Both the position numbers and the translations under genes were made by a program. From an uncultured Prevotella sp. (GTDB lineage Bacteria > Bacteroidota > Bacteroidia > Bacteroidales > Bacteroidaceae), in contig CAJOHJ010000003.1 in assembly GCA_905234265.1 (NCBI GenBank), forward strand, positions 124,001 through 188,000: 64,000 nucleotides of DNA, read 5' to 3'. This document shows positions 36,174 to 44,086 of the stretch, piece after piece; position 1 is the stretch's first letter; each line of letters opens with the position of its first letter. The notes under the pieces were generated by a model. That model made no database searches. It worked only from the letters and a program-made list of their open reading frames with translations, and had not been told where the DNA came from.

Positions 36174-37823
36174 TCAGACTTTCAGTTTCCAGATGCGGCC
36201 GCCATAGGCAGGAATGCTCATGGCCACAGAGCCGTCGCTGCGCAGTGTCATGGCCTGCTTCTCACCAGTCAGCAGGTCGGTGGCAATGACGGTCTTCTCG
36301 GCTATCTGCATATAGTCGAAGGCATGTGCAGGAACGTGTATGCTGATGTCGGCTGCCGAGCCGTCGAAGTTGACAGCCACAAACAGCAGCTCGCCCTTCG
36401 TGCGACGCATGAAAGCATACTGACGGCGAAGGTTCTGGTTAACATACATAAGGTCGAAGCTGAGTCCGTCGGCAACAGACTTTTCAGAGCGTGCTATGTT
36501 CAAGACTTTCTTATACGTGTCATGCAGAGCCTGCTCTTCCTGAGTCAGCTGCTTTTTGTCTGCTCTGCAGAGTGTGTCTAATGACCAGTAGTCGAAGATG
36601 GTCGTACGCCCGTCGTTGCCGCTGAAGCCCTCGCGGTCCATGCCGCGCTCGCCATACTCCTGTCCGGCATACAGCATAAACGGATTTTGCTGCATCAATG
36701 CCGATGCTATCACTGCCGGCACGCCACGCTGGGCATTGGCGGCAAAGAAGTCGCTTGCAATACGCTGCTCGTCATGGTTCTCGAGGAAGTATAGCATGTG
36801 GTCGCGGATGTCATCGGTCTGCTGCCAGGCATAGCTGATAATCGTCGTCGGCTGATGGTTGCACACCACAGCTCTCATGGTGTCGTACATGCCTACCTTA
36901 TCGTAGAGCCAGTCGAAGCCATTGAGAATGTAGCGGCGATAGTCCTGTGGATTATACACCTCGCCGATGAACTTTATGTCAGGATATTCTTCACGGACAG
37001 TCTTAGTGGCAAAGCGCCAGAACTCAACCGGCACCATTTCTGCCATGTCGCAACGGAATGCGTCAACGCCCTTTGAGGCCCAGAAAAGCAAAATCTCTGT
37101 CATCTTAAGCCATGTGTCGGGCATGGGAGTGAAATAGCCTATGCGACCTGCATAGTAGTCGACGCCATAGTTCAGCTTTACTGTCTCATACCAGTCAGTC
37201 TTGTCGGGAGCATTGTCGAAATGGTCGTTACCGGTAGCCTTGGCAGGCTCTTCGATATAAGGCTCCTTTTCTCCGTGATAAAGGTCGAAATATGGAGAAA
37301 AGCGCTCACCGGGACAATAGTAGAAATTGTTCTGCGGATAGAAGCCGCGCTTGTCGTCGTCGGTCTCGCCCAAGTCCATGACACCTAAGGGCTTGCAAAT
37401 GGAATGGTACTGACGCGCTACGTGGTTGGGGACAAAGTCAATTACGACCTTCAGGCCTGCAGCATGAGTCCGCTTCACTAATTGCTCGAACTCCTGCATG
37501 CGCTCGTCTACATTGGTTGCCAAATCTGGGTCAACATCGTAGTAATCGGCTATGGCGTATGGCGAACCGGCAACACCCTTCACAACAGCGGGATGCTGAC
37601 GGGGAATTCCATACTTGCTATAGTCTGTCTGCGTAGCATGGCGGATGACACCAGTATACCAGACATGGCTGACGCCCATGCCGGCAATGTTCTTCAGCAC
37701 CTTGGGAGTGAAATCGCTGAACTTGCCGCTGCCGTTTTCACTAAGACTGCCACCGGGCTTGCGTGTAACGTTGCGATTACCGTAAAGACGAGTGAAAATC
37801 TGGTAAATAATTATCTTTTCCAT
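36174..37823 (-). CDS. Alpha-amylase family protein, GH13
   Basis: 549 residues from the ATG at 37823; an in-frame GTG at 37847 would overlap the fabD stop. GH13 conserved regions are visible: GLKVVIDFVPNHVA (region I), VDAFRCDMAEMV with the nucleophile Asp (II), FIGEVYNP with the acid Glu (III) and YFLENHDEQR (IV). No signal peptide, so cytoplasmic. The C-terminal domain (LLFVAVNFDGSAADISIHV) is the usual beta-sandwich. It probably acts on alpha-glucans such as intracellular glycogen or maltodextrin. It begins 23 bases after fabD on the same strand. Confidence 0.9.
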   Translation of the reverse strand: MEKIIIYQIFTRLYGNRNVTRKPGGSLSENGSGKFSDFTPKVLKNIAGMGVSHVWYTGVIRHATQTDYSKYGIPRQHPAVVKGVAGSPYAIADYYDVDPDLATNVDERMQEFEQLVKRTHAAGLKVVIDFVPNHVARQYHSICKPLGVMDLGETDDDKRGFYPQNNFYYCPGERFSPYFDLYHGEKEPYIEEPAKATGNDHFDNAPDKTDWYETVKLNYGVDYYAGRIGYFTPMPDTWLKMTEILLFWASKGVDAFRCDMAEMVPVEFWRFATKTVREEYPDIKFIGEVYNPQDYRRYILNGFDWLYDKVGMYDTMRAVVCNHQPTTIISYAWQQTDDIRDHMLYFLENHDEQRIASDFFAANAQRGVPAVIASALMQQNPFMLYAGQEYGERGMDREGFSGNDGRTTIFDYWSLDTLCRADKKQLTQEEQALHDTYKKVLNIARSEKSVADGLSFDLMYVNQNLRRQYAFMRRTKGELLFVAVNFDGSAADISIHVPAHAFDYMQIAEKTVIATDLLTGEKQAMTLRSDGSVAMSIPAYGGRIWKLKV

Positions 37824-37846
37824 TTCAAGATAACCTTCTGAAATCA

Positions 37847-38737
37847 CTATTCAATGCCGTGAGCAGAAACTTCCTTGTTGATTTTTGCAATCATGCCCTG
37901 AAGAGCCTTGCCGGGACCGCACTCTGTGAAATCGGCAGCACCGTCGGCAATCATGTTCTGCACAATCTGCGTCCAGCGGACACTGGAGGTCAGCTGGGCT
38001 ATGAGGTTTGCCTTGATTTCCTCAGGAGCAGTGTGAGGCTTTGCATCAACATTCTGATAGACAGGACACTTTGGAGTGCTGAAGCTGGTAGACTCAATGG
38101 CTGCCTGAAGCTCTTCCTTGGCAGGCTGCATGAGCGGCGAGTGGAAAGCACCGCCAACCTTCAATGGCAAGGCGCGCTTTGCACCGGCAGCCTTCAACTG
38201 CTCACAAGCCTCGCCGACAGCCTCGATGTTGCCGGAAATAACCAGCTGGCCGGGATTGTTGTAGTTCGCCGGAACTACCACACCCTTGCCCATTGCACTT
38301 ACCTGAGCGCAGACCTCCTCGACCTTCTCGTCGGCAAGGCCGATAATGGCAGCCATCGTAGAAGGCTGCATCTCGCATGCCTTCTGCATTGCCATGGCAC
38401 GGGCATACACCAGGCGCAAGCCGTCTTCAAACGACAATGCCCCGGCAGCCACAAGAGCAGAAAACTCGCCCAGCGAGTGGCCTGCAACCATCTGAGGGCA
38501 GAAGGCGTCGCCCATGCAAATGGCTGAAATTACGGAGTGAAGGAACACAGCAGGCTGTGTGACCTTTGTCTGCTTCAGCTCTTCGTCAGTACCGGCAAAC
38601 ATTATGTCTGTAATGCGATAGCCAAGTATTTCATTTGCCTTTTCAAACAATGCCTTTGCTGTCTCATTGTTGTCATAAAGGTCTTTACCCATTCCTACAA
38701 ACTGGGCACCCTGCCCAGGAAAAACAAATGCTTTCAT
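37847..38737 (-). CDS. fabD: Malonyl-CoA:ACP transacylase
   Basis: 296 residues from the ATG at 38737 (MKAFVFPGQGAQFVG); longer in-frame openings to 38815 would include the promoter. The catalytic serine is in VAGHSLGEFSA, the His in VGGAFHSPLM, and the oxyanion Gln in PGQGAQ. It loads malonyl groups on acyl carrier protein for fatty-acid synthesis. A near-consensus promoter precedes it. Confidence 0.96.
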   Translation of the reverse strand: MKAFVFPGQGAQFVGMGKDLYDNNETAKALFEKANEILGYRITDIMFAGTDEELKQTKVTQPAVFLHSVISAICMGDAFCPQMVAGHSLGEFSALVAAGALSFEDGLRLVYARAMAMQKACEMQPSTMAAIIGLADEKVEEVCAQVSAMGKGVVVPANYNNPGQLVISGNIEAVGEACEQLKAAGAKRALPLKVGGAFHSPLMQPAKEELQAAIESTSFSTPKCPVYQNVDAKPHTAPEEIKANLIAQLTSSVRWTQIVQNMIADGAADFTECGPGKALQGMIAKINKEVSAHGIE

Positions 38738-38775
38738 CTTTTTCTCTTTAATTATTAATGGTTTAAATATTTTTG

Positions 38776-38807
38776 CAAAGGTAATTAATTTTGACATTAC
38801 GGCAAAA
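38776..38807 (-). promoter_or_regulatory. Promoter for fabD
   Basis: The minus strand reads TTTTG (plus-strand 38803-38807), 19 bases, then TACCTTTG (38776-38783), close to the Bacteroidetes consensus. Confidence 0.85.
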
Positions 38808-38877
38808 TAAATCAATCACAAAAGGATTTTAAAGGAAATAAAATTGCTTTTTCTTTCCTTTTATCTCACATATTTTG

Positions 38878-38885
38878 TAATTTTG
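38878..38885 (+). promoter_or_regulatory. Promoter -7 box for the FemAB/GNAT-like gene
   Basis: TAATTTTG ends six bases before the ATG at 38892, predicting a leader of only one to three bases. The -33 element is poor. Confidence 0.65.
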
Positions 38886-38891
38886 CAAGCC

Positions 38892-39842
38892 ATGAAAGTA
38901 ACTATTTACGAACATTCCGAAAAATTGCCAAAGCTGCCCGACGACAACTTCTTCCACAGCAAAGAGCTTATGGTGTTGTGCGAACAGGCTCCCAGGCACA
39001 AAGCATACATGGCGGTAATCACTGCCGACAATGGCGAGGTGCTGGCACATCTACTGGCAGTGGCAAGGAGTCGACGCCAATGGTTACCGCCATATCTTTA
39101 CACACATGTACGGATTTATGGCGACAATAACAGCAGCCCTACACACTTTGGATTAATGGTGCGAACACTGACTGAGCGGCTGCAAAGCAAAACGCTTTAC
39201 ATGGAAATCAGCCACCTGTCGCAAAAAATGTATGGATACAAGGAACTAAGGACTGCAGGCTATTTCCCCGTAAAATGGATGAACATCCACAACTCGCTGC
39301 ACTCAAAGACACCATTGGAGCGCATTGACGAGCGACTGCTGCGCCGCATAGAAAATGCACGCAAGCGTGGTGCCGTCACTAAAGTCGTGGAGACAAACAG
39401 CGAGTTCAAGGCATTTTCCAGACTGTTGCACAACCACAACAGGCTGAAGTTCACACGCTACATTCCTGACGACAAGTTCTTCATAGGCATGATTGAGCGC
39501 GGCAGATGCCAGATATTCATCACCACTTACCACAAAACGGTAATAGGCGCCGTAGTGTGCGTTTACTCCGACAACGATGCTTATTTATGGTACACTGCAT
39601 CTTTGCGCAAGAGCTATGCTCCACTGCATCCAAACGCCGTAACCATCTGGGAAGCAATAAAAAACGCGCACGCTATAGGCATGCAGCACATACGCTTCAT
39701 GGATGTCGGGCTGCCATTCAGGAAAAATCCATACAGAGACTTCATCTTGCGCTTCGGCGGCAAGGAAGTCAGCGGCTTCCGCTGGTTCCGCATTTCCATC
39801 GGATGGGTGAACAGTCTTGCATCATGGTTCTGGCGCGAATAG
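38892..39842 (+). CDS. FemAB/GNAT-fold acyltransferase-like protein
   Basis: 316 residues from the ATG at 38892; the frame is open further upstream, but that would include the promoter. The N-terminal half (FFHSKELMVLCEQAPRH ... LAHLLAV) and the C-terminal half (IFITTYHKTVIGAVVCVYSDNDAYLWYTAS ... IRFMDVGLPF) look like the two GNAT-type lobes of FemX/BioF2-like proteins. Such proteins move an acyl or aminoacyl group in envelope synthesis, but the substrate is unknown. A 21-base array and a possible small ORF follow its stop. Confidence 0.75.
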   Translation: MKVTIYEHSEKLPKLPDDNFFHSKELMVLCEQAPRHKAYMAVITADNGEVLAHLLAVARSRRQWLPPYLYTHVRIYGDNNSSPTHFGLMVRTLTERLQSKTLYMEISHLSQKMYGYKELRTAGYFPVKWMNIHNSLHSKTPLERIDERLLRRIENARKRGAVTKVVETNSEFKAFSRLLHNHNRLKFTRYIPDDKFFIGMIERGRCQIFITTYHKTVIGAVVCVYSDNDAYLWYTASLRKSYAPLHPNAVTIWEAIKNAHAIGMQHIRFMDVGLPFRKNPYRDFILRFGGKEVSGFRWFRISIGWVNSLASWFWRE

Positions 39843-39862
39843 CAGGAGGACAAATTCAAGCC

Positions 39863-39997
39863 ATGCTGCCTAACAAGAAAACCATGCAGGCGAAGAATAA
39901 AACCATGCAGGCGAAGAATAAAACCATGCAGGCGGACAATAAAACCATGCAGGCGGACAATAAAACCACCACAGGAAACGTTTTTGTTGTTGAATGA
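39863..39997 (+). CDS. Possible 44-aa heptad-repeat ORF coupled to the TonB receptor
   Basis: An open frame starting ATG 39863 encodes MLPNKKTMQAKNKTMQ and further seven-residue repeats (KNKTMQA, DNKTMQA), ending NVFVVE. The repeats are the direct reading of the 21-base array below. AGGAGG at 39844-39849 is 13 bases upstream. The stop TGA overlaps the TonB-receptor ATG as ATGA (39994-39997), a coupling arrangement. It may be a true leader peptide or an accident of the repeat lacking stops in this frame. Confidence is low. Confidence 0.3.
   Translation: MLPNKKTMQAKNKTMQAKNKTMQADNKTMQADNKTTTGNVFVVE
39878..39961 (+). repeat. 21-base tandem array, AAAACCATGCAGG family (array G)
   Basis: Four contiguous near-identical 21-base units at 39878, 39899, 39920 and 39941; units 1-2 end CGAAGAAT and units 3-4 end CGGACAAT. 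A diverged unit (AAGCCATGCTGCC) precedes at about 39858. It lies 35 bases after one gene's stop and 32 before the next start. Confidence 0.93.
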
Positions 39998-42390
39998 TGC
40001 CAAAGAAAATCATACTAATAGCTGCCTTTGTCATGACAGCCTGTGCTGTTGTGGCACAGTCATTCACTTTGTCTGGCAAGGTTTCCGACAGTGACGGCAA
40101 TCCAATGGAATTTGCCACCATCAGCTGCATGGAACAAGGAGCGATGACGATGGCTAATCTGAAAGGAGAATATTCGCTGAGCCTAAAGTCAAGCGATTCT
40201 GTGTTGGTAAGGTTTTCAATGGTAGGCTACCAGACAAAGACACGCGTTCTGCGAAACCCGCGCACCAATCAGCGCCTGCTCATAACACTTCAGCCAATGA
40301 AGTCGCTTGACGAAGTTGTCGTCACTGAGCGCAGGCGCCAGACGACAGGCACAGGCCAGCTGTCCACTGAGGCTGTCCGCCACACGCCTTCCTCTACCGG
40401 CAATGCCGTTGAGGAATTAGTTCAGCAGCAAGCAGGAGTTTCTTCCCACAATGAACTGTCAAGCCAATACAACGTCAGAGGCGGCTCGTTCGATGAGAAT
40501 TCCGTATATATTAATAATGTGGAAGTCTACCGCCCCCTGCTGATCCGCAGCGGCCAGCAAGAAGGCCTGAGCATCATCAACAGCGACATGGTAGAGAAGA
40601 TAGGCTTTTCCACTGGCGGCTTTGAGGCAAGATATGGCGACAAGATGTCAAGCACGCTCGACATTACATACAGGAAGCCATCTGCATTTGAAGGCACGGC
40701 ACAGGCTTCACTGCTTGGCGGTAGTGCATACATAGGCTATGCCAACAAGCCGGGGAAAAGCGGCAGCATCTTTTCCATGAGCCACGGAATACGCTACAAG
40801 ACCAACAAGTATCTGCTGGGGTCGCTGGAGACCAACGGCGAGTACAGGCCAAACTTCCTGGACTACCAGACATACATCACCTACGAGCCTAACAGCAGGT
40901 GGAACTTCAATTTCATAGGAAACATTTCGGAGAACCACTATAACTTCAAGCCGTCTGACAGGGAGACGTCTTTCGGCACCATGACCAACGTCAGGACCTT
41001 CAAAGTCTACTTCGACGGTCAGGAACGCGACATCTTCCGCACGCTGTTCGCCACGGCGTCAATCAATCGCAGAATATCCCAAGGCACAAATATCTCCCTC
41101 CTCCTTTCAGCATTCCACTCCAAGGAACAAGAAACTTTCGACATTCAGGGACAATACTGGCTTAACGACACGCAAAGCCAGGAAGAGCTGGGCGTTGGCA
41201 GCTATATGGAGCATGCGCGTAACTATCTTACCGCCAATGTGAAAAGCCTGAAGCTCATGGCCAGCCACAAAGTAAAGAAACACGACCTGGAAAGCGGCCT
41301 TACCGTCAAGTGGGAAAGCATTGACGAAAACTCCCGTGAGTATGAGATGCGCGACTCCAGCGGATATAACATTCCACACAGGTCTGACCGTCTGGACATG
41401 ATTTATGCACTGGCCTCCAAGCACTCTATTTCATCCCACCGCATAGAATTCTACGCCCAGGATACATATCATTTCAACACCAAGAGCGAAAAACCGTGGA
41501 TATTCTCGCTTAACTACGGTTTGCGTGTATCTAACTGGAGTTTCAACAAAGAAACCATCGTCTCGCCACGCATTTCACTGGCTGCCATACCATCTTTCAA
41601 CGAGGACATGATGTTCAGGCTAAGCGCAGGCGTATATTACCAGGCTCCGTTCTACAAGGAGATGCGCGACACCACAACTTCCAACGGACAGACGATTGTC
41701 ACGCTGAACGACCACATAAAAAGCCAGCGCAGCATTCACGTCGTCGGTGCCTTTGACTATCGTTTCAAGATGGCCGACCGTCCTTTCAAGTTTTCTGCTG
41801 AAGCATACTACAAAGCCCTGGCAAATCTCATTCCCTACAATGTGCAAAACATGAAGGTCATATACTATGGCCAGAACCTGTCGTCAGGTCATACCGCCGG
41901 CATAGACCTTAAGCTCTATGGTGAGTTTGTTCCCGGAACAGACTCCTGGCTTACCTTCTCCGCGATGTCTACAAAACAGAGCTTCAACGGCATCAGCACT
42001 CCGCTGCCTACCGACCAGCGATGGGGCATCAACCTACACTTCACCGACTATTTCCCTGGCACAACCAGATGGAAAATGACCTTGAAGCTTGCCTTTGCAG
42101 ACGGACTTCCATTTGGCGCTCCCCACCGCGGATTGGAATATCAGCAGTTCCGCGCTCCAGCCTACAAGCGTGCAGACATTGGTATGAGCTACCTGCTGCT
42201 TGGCGACGAGAAGCAAAAGCCTACTTTCCGCAAGCCCCGCGTATGGCTGGGAGTTGACGGACTGAACATCTTCGGCATCTCAAACGTAAACTCTTACTAC
42301 TGGGTTACCGATGTCACCAACCACCAGTATGCCGTTCCCAACTATCTCACAGGCAGACAAATCAACGGAAAAGTGATTGTGGAGTTCTAA
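39994..42390 (+). CDS. TonB-dependent outer-membrane receptor
   Basis: 798 residues. Signal peptide 1-22 (ACAVVAQ), then a carboxypeptidase-D-like regulatory domain (about 24-105: LSGKVSDSDGNPMEFATISC), a TonB-box region, a plug domain (VEELVQQQAGVSSHNELSSQYNVRG, quoted in part as QYNVRGGSFDENSVYINN) and a beta barrel to the C-terminus. No SusD partner gene lies next to it, so it may import a small ligand such as iron chelate or cobamide, or a peptide, rather than a glycan. The start is one of two adjacent ATGs (39994, 39997). The upstream spacer carries array G. Confidence 0.9.
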   Translation: MMPKKIILIAAFVMTACAVVAQSFTLSGKVSDSDGNPMEFATISCMEQGAMTMANLKGEYSLSLKSSDSVLVRFSMVGYQTKTRVLRNPRTNQRLLITLQPMKSLDEVVVTERRRQTTGTGQLSTEAVRHTPSSTGNAVEELVQQQAGVSSHNELSSQYNVRGGSFDENSVYINNVEVYRPLLIRSGQQEGLSIINSDMVEKIGFSTGGFEARYGDKMSSTLDITYRKPSAFEGTAQASLLGGSAYIGYANKPGKSGSIFSMSHGIRYKTNKYLLGSLETNGEYRPNFLDYQTYITYEPNSRWNFNFIGNISENHYNFKPSDRETSFGTMTNVRTFKVYFDGQERDIFRTLFATASINRRISQGTNISLLLSAFHSKEQETFDIQGQYWLNDTQSQEELGVGSYMEHARNYLTANVKSLKLMASHKVKKHDLESGLTVKWESIDENSREYEMRDSSGYNIPHRSDRLDMIYALASKHSISSHRIEFYAQDTYHFNTKSEKPWIFSLNYGLRVSNWSFNKETIVSPRISLAAIPSFNEDMMFRLSAGVYYQAPFYKEMRDTTTSNGQTIVTLNDHIKSQRSIHVVGAFDYRFKMADRPFKFSAEAYYKALANLIPYNVQNMKVIYYGQNLSSGHTAGIDLKLYGEFVPGTDSWLTFSAMSTKQSFNGISTPLPTDQRWGINLHFTDYFPGTTRWKMTLKLAFADGLPFGAPHRGLEYQQFRAPAYKRADIGMSYLLLGDEKQKPTFRKPRVWLGVDGLNIFGISNVNSYYWVTDVTNHQYAVPNYLTGRQINGKVIVEF

Positions 42391-42451
42391 TATCCATGAC
42401 ACGGCATAACTGTTCAGACAGACATACATCAAACAAACTAAATAAATCATA

Positions 42452-43195
42452 ATGGAATTTGTTGTTATCATTCCAGCACGCTACGCTTCCACGCGTTTTC
42501 CCGGCAAGCCATTGGCAGTGCTTGGCGGCAAGCCAGTCATTCAACGAGTCTACGAACAGGCGCTGACAGCTACGAGCGAAGTCTATGTGGCTACCGACGA
42601 CGAACGGATTTTCTCCTGTGTCGAAGCCTTTGGAGGCAAGGCCGTCATGACACGCACCGACCACAAGAGCGGAACAGACAGAATAAATGAGGCCGTAGAA
42701 AAAATAGACACCAAGGCCGATGTAGTGATAAACATTCAGGGTGACGAACCCTTCGTGACGTCATCGCAACTGCAGACCATCATGCAGCTGTTCGACACCA
42801 GCGAGACTCAGATAGGAACACTGGGCAAGCCGTTTGAAAACATTGACGCAGTGATGAACCAAAACTCACCGAAGATTGTCACCGACATCAATGGCTTTGC
42901 AATGTATTTCAGCAGGAGTGCCATTCCCTTCATACGTGGTGTCGAAAAAGAAGAATGGCTTGGCAAGTTTCCATTCCTCAAACATCTGGGCATCTACGCA
43001 TACCGCCGCAGTGTCCTGCAGGAAATCACCCGGCTGCCACAGTCGCCTCTTGAAATTGCCGAGAGTCTCGAGCAGCTGCGATGGCTTCAGAACGGCTACA
43101 AGATAAAAGTAGGCATCACGGATGTCGAAACCGTCGGCATCGACACTCCCGACGACCTCATAAGGGCCGAACAATTCCTTGCCACCCAGAAATAA
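42452..43195 (+). CDS. kdsB: CMP-KDO synthetase
   Basis: 247 residues. N-terminal IIPARYASTRFPGKPLA is the nucleotide-binding signature, with VYVATDDERI, NIQGDEPFV and the late HLGIYAYRR motif all typical of KdsB. It activates KDO for lipopolysaccharide inner core. The last codons with the stop are duplicated downstream (see repeat). Confidence 0.95.
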   Translation: MEFVVIIPARYASTRFPGKPLAVLGGKPVIQRVYEQALTATSEVYVATDDERIFSCVEAFGGKAVMTRTDHKSGTDRINEAVEKIDTKADVVINIQGDEPFVTSSQLQTIMQLFDTSETQIGTLGKPFENIDAVMNQNSPKIVTDINGFAMYFSRSAIPFIRGVEKEEWLGKFPFLKHLGIYAYRRSVLQEITRLPQSPLEIAESLEQLRWLQNGYKIKVGITDVETVGIDTPDDLIRAEQFLATQK

Positions 43196-43241
43196 GGCAT
43201 TCTGACGGTGGTTTCGTTCCTTGCCAGCCAGAAATAAGGCA
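43175..43241 (+). repeat. Direct repeat of the kdsB 3' end, 42-base spacing (array H)
   Basis: TTCCTTGCCACCCAGAAATA... at 43175-43199, including the kdsB stop, recurs at 43217-43241 with one mismatch in 25 bases. The offset is 42 bases, twice 21. The second copy is non-coding. Confidence 0.85.
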
Positions 43242-43249
43242 AAAAGAAT

Positions 43250-43300
43250 GTGGGTAACAGGATTTCCAAAACTTGACAGCAGGAAATTCCTGTTACCCAC
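43250..43300. terminator. Bidirectional terminator between kdsB and yebC
   Basis: GTGGGTAACAGGA at 43250-43262 pairs perfectly with TCCTGTTACCCAC at 43288-43300, extended by TTTCC/GGAAA after a one-base bulge. It stands between two convergent genes. Confidence 0.85.
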
Positions 43301-43318
43301 AATAATTATTATCAGACG

Positions 43319-44044
43319 TTATTCCGGTTTCATGTTAGTGTAAACCGTCTGTACGTCATCAAAGTCCTCCAGTTTCTCAACCATCTTGTCAATGGTCTCA
43401 CGCTCTTCGGGCGTAACGTCCTTCAGGTCGTTAGGTATGCGTGTGAACTCAGCGCCCGTAACCTCGAAGCCGTTTTCCTCCAAGTGTTTCTGAATGGCAG
43501 CGAAGCTTGAGGGGTCGCCATAGATGGTGATGCTGTTTTCCTCTTCGTCCTCGTCATACTCATCATCTACGCCGTAGTCAATCAGGTCAAGAATCATTTC
43601 GTCCATGTCCAAGCCGTCCTTTTTCTTAAAGGTAAACACCGACTTGTGGTCAAAGAGGAATGACAGTGAGCCCTGTGTGCCAAGATTGCCGTTGAACTTG
43701 TTAAACACCGAGCGCACGTCGCCGACGGTACGCGTAGTGTTGTCCGTCAGAGTGTCCACAAAGATAGCAATTCCGTGAGGTCCGTATCCCTCGTATGACA
43801 CTTCCTTGTAATCGCTCTGGTCCTTGCCCATGGCATTCTTTATAGCGCGCTCGATGTTGTCCTTCGGCATGTTCTCGCGCTTTGCGTTGGCAATGATAGC
43901 ACGCAGTGCAGGATTGTTCTCTGGCTCAGGACCTCCGGCTTTTACGGCTATTGCTATCTGTTTGCCAATCTTTGTAAAAGTCTTGGCCATGTGGCCCCAC
44001 CGCTTCAGCTTTGTTGCCTTACGGTATTCAAATGCTCTTCCCAT
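43319..44044 (-). CDS. yebC: YebC/PmpR family protein
   Basis: 241 residues, full length. N-terminal MGRAFEYRKATKLKRWGHMAKTF is slightly longer than the E. coli form; GGPEPENNPALRAIIANAKRENMPKDNIERAI is the family core (quoted partly as NPALRAIIANAKRENMPKD) and YEGYGPHGIAIFVDTLTDN follows. Annotated as transcriptional regulator; several YebC proteins are now linked to translation at proline-rich stalls. It lies downstream of pheT in the same direction, a common Bacteroidetes pairing. Confidence 0.93.
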   Translation of the reverse strand: MGRAFEYRKATKLKRWGHMAKTFTKIGKQIAIAVKAGGPEPENNPALRAIIANAKRENMPKDNIERAIKNAMGKDQSDYKEVSYEGYGPHGIAIFVDTLTDNTTRTVGDVRSVFNKFNGNLGTQGSLSFLFDHKSVFTFKKKDGLDMDEMILDLIDYGVDDEYDEDEEENSITIYGDPSSFAAIQKHLEENGFEVTGAEFTRIPNDLKDVTPEERETIDKMVEKLEDFDDVQTVYTNMKPE

Positions 44045-44086
44045 AAATATCTTTATTAAATAAAATTATCTCTGTGTCTTGGTTAT

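Noticed and set aside
39506..39862. Longer version of the heptad ORF reaching back through the FemAB-like gene
   Set aside because: Overlaps a real gene in another frame; only the part after the FemAB stop is kept as a low-confidence feature.
44045..44086. A TTATCTCTG stretch between yebC and pheT as a sixth GATAATT array
   Set aside because: Only one recognisable unit and a 17-base step to the next TTATCT; could be a remnant but does not meet the tandem criterion.
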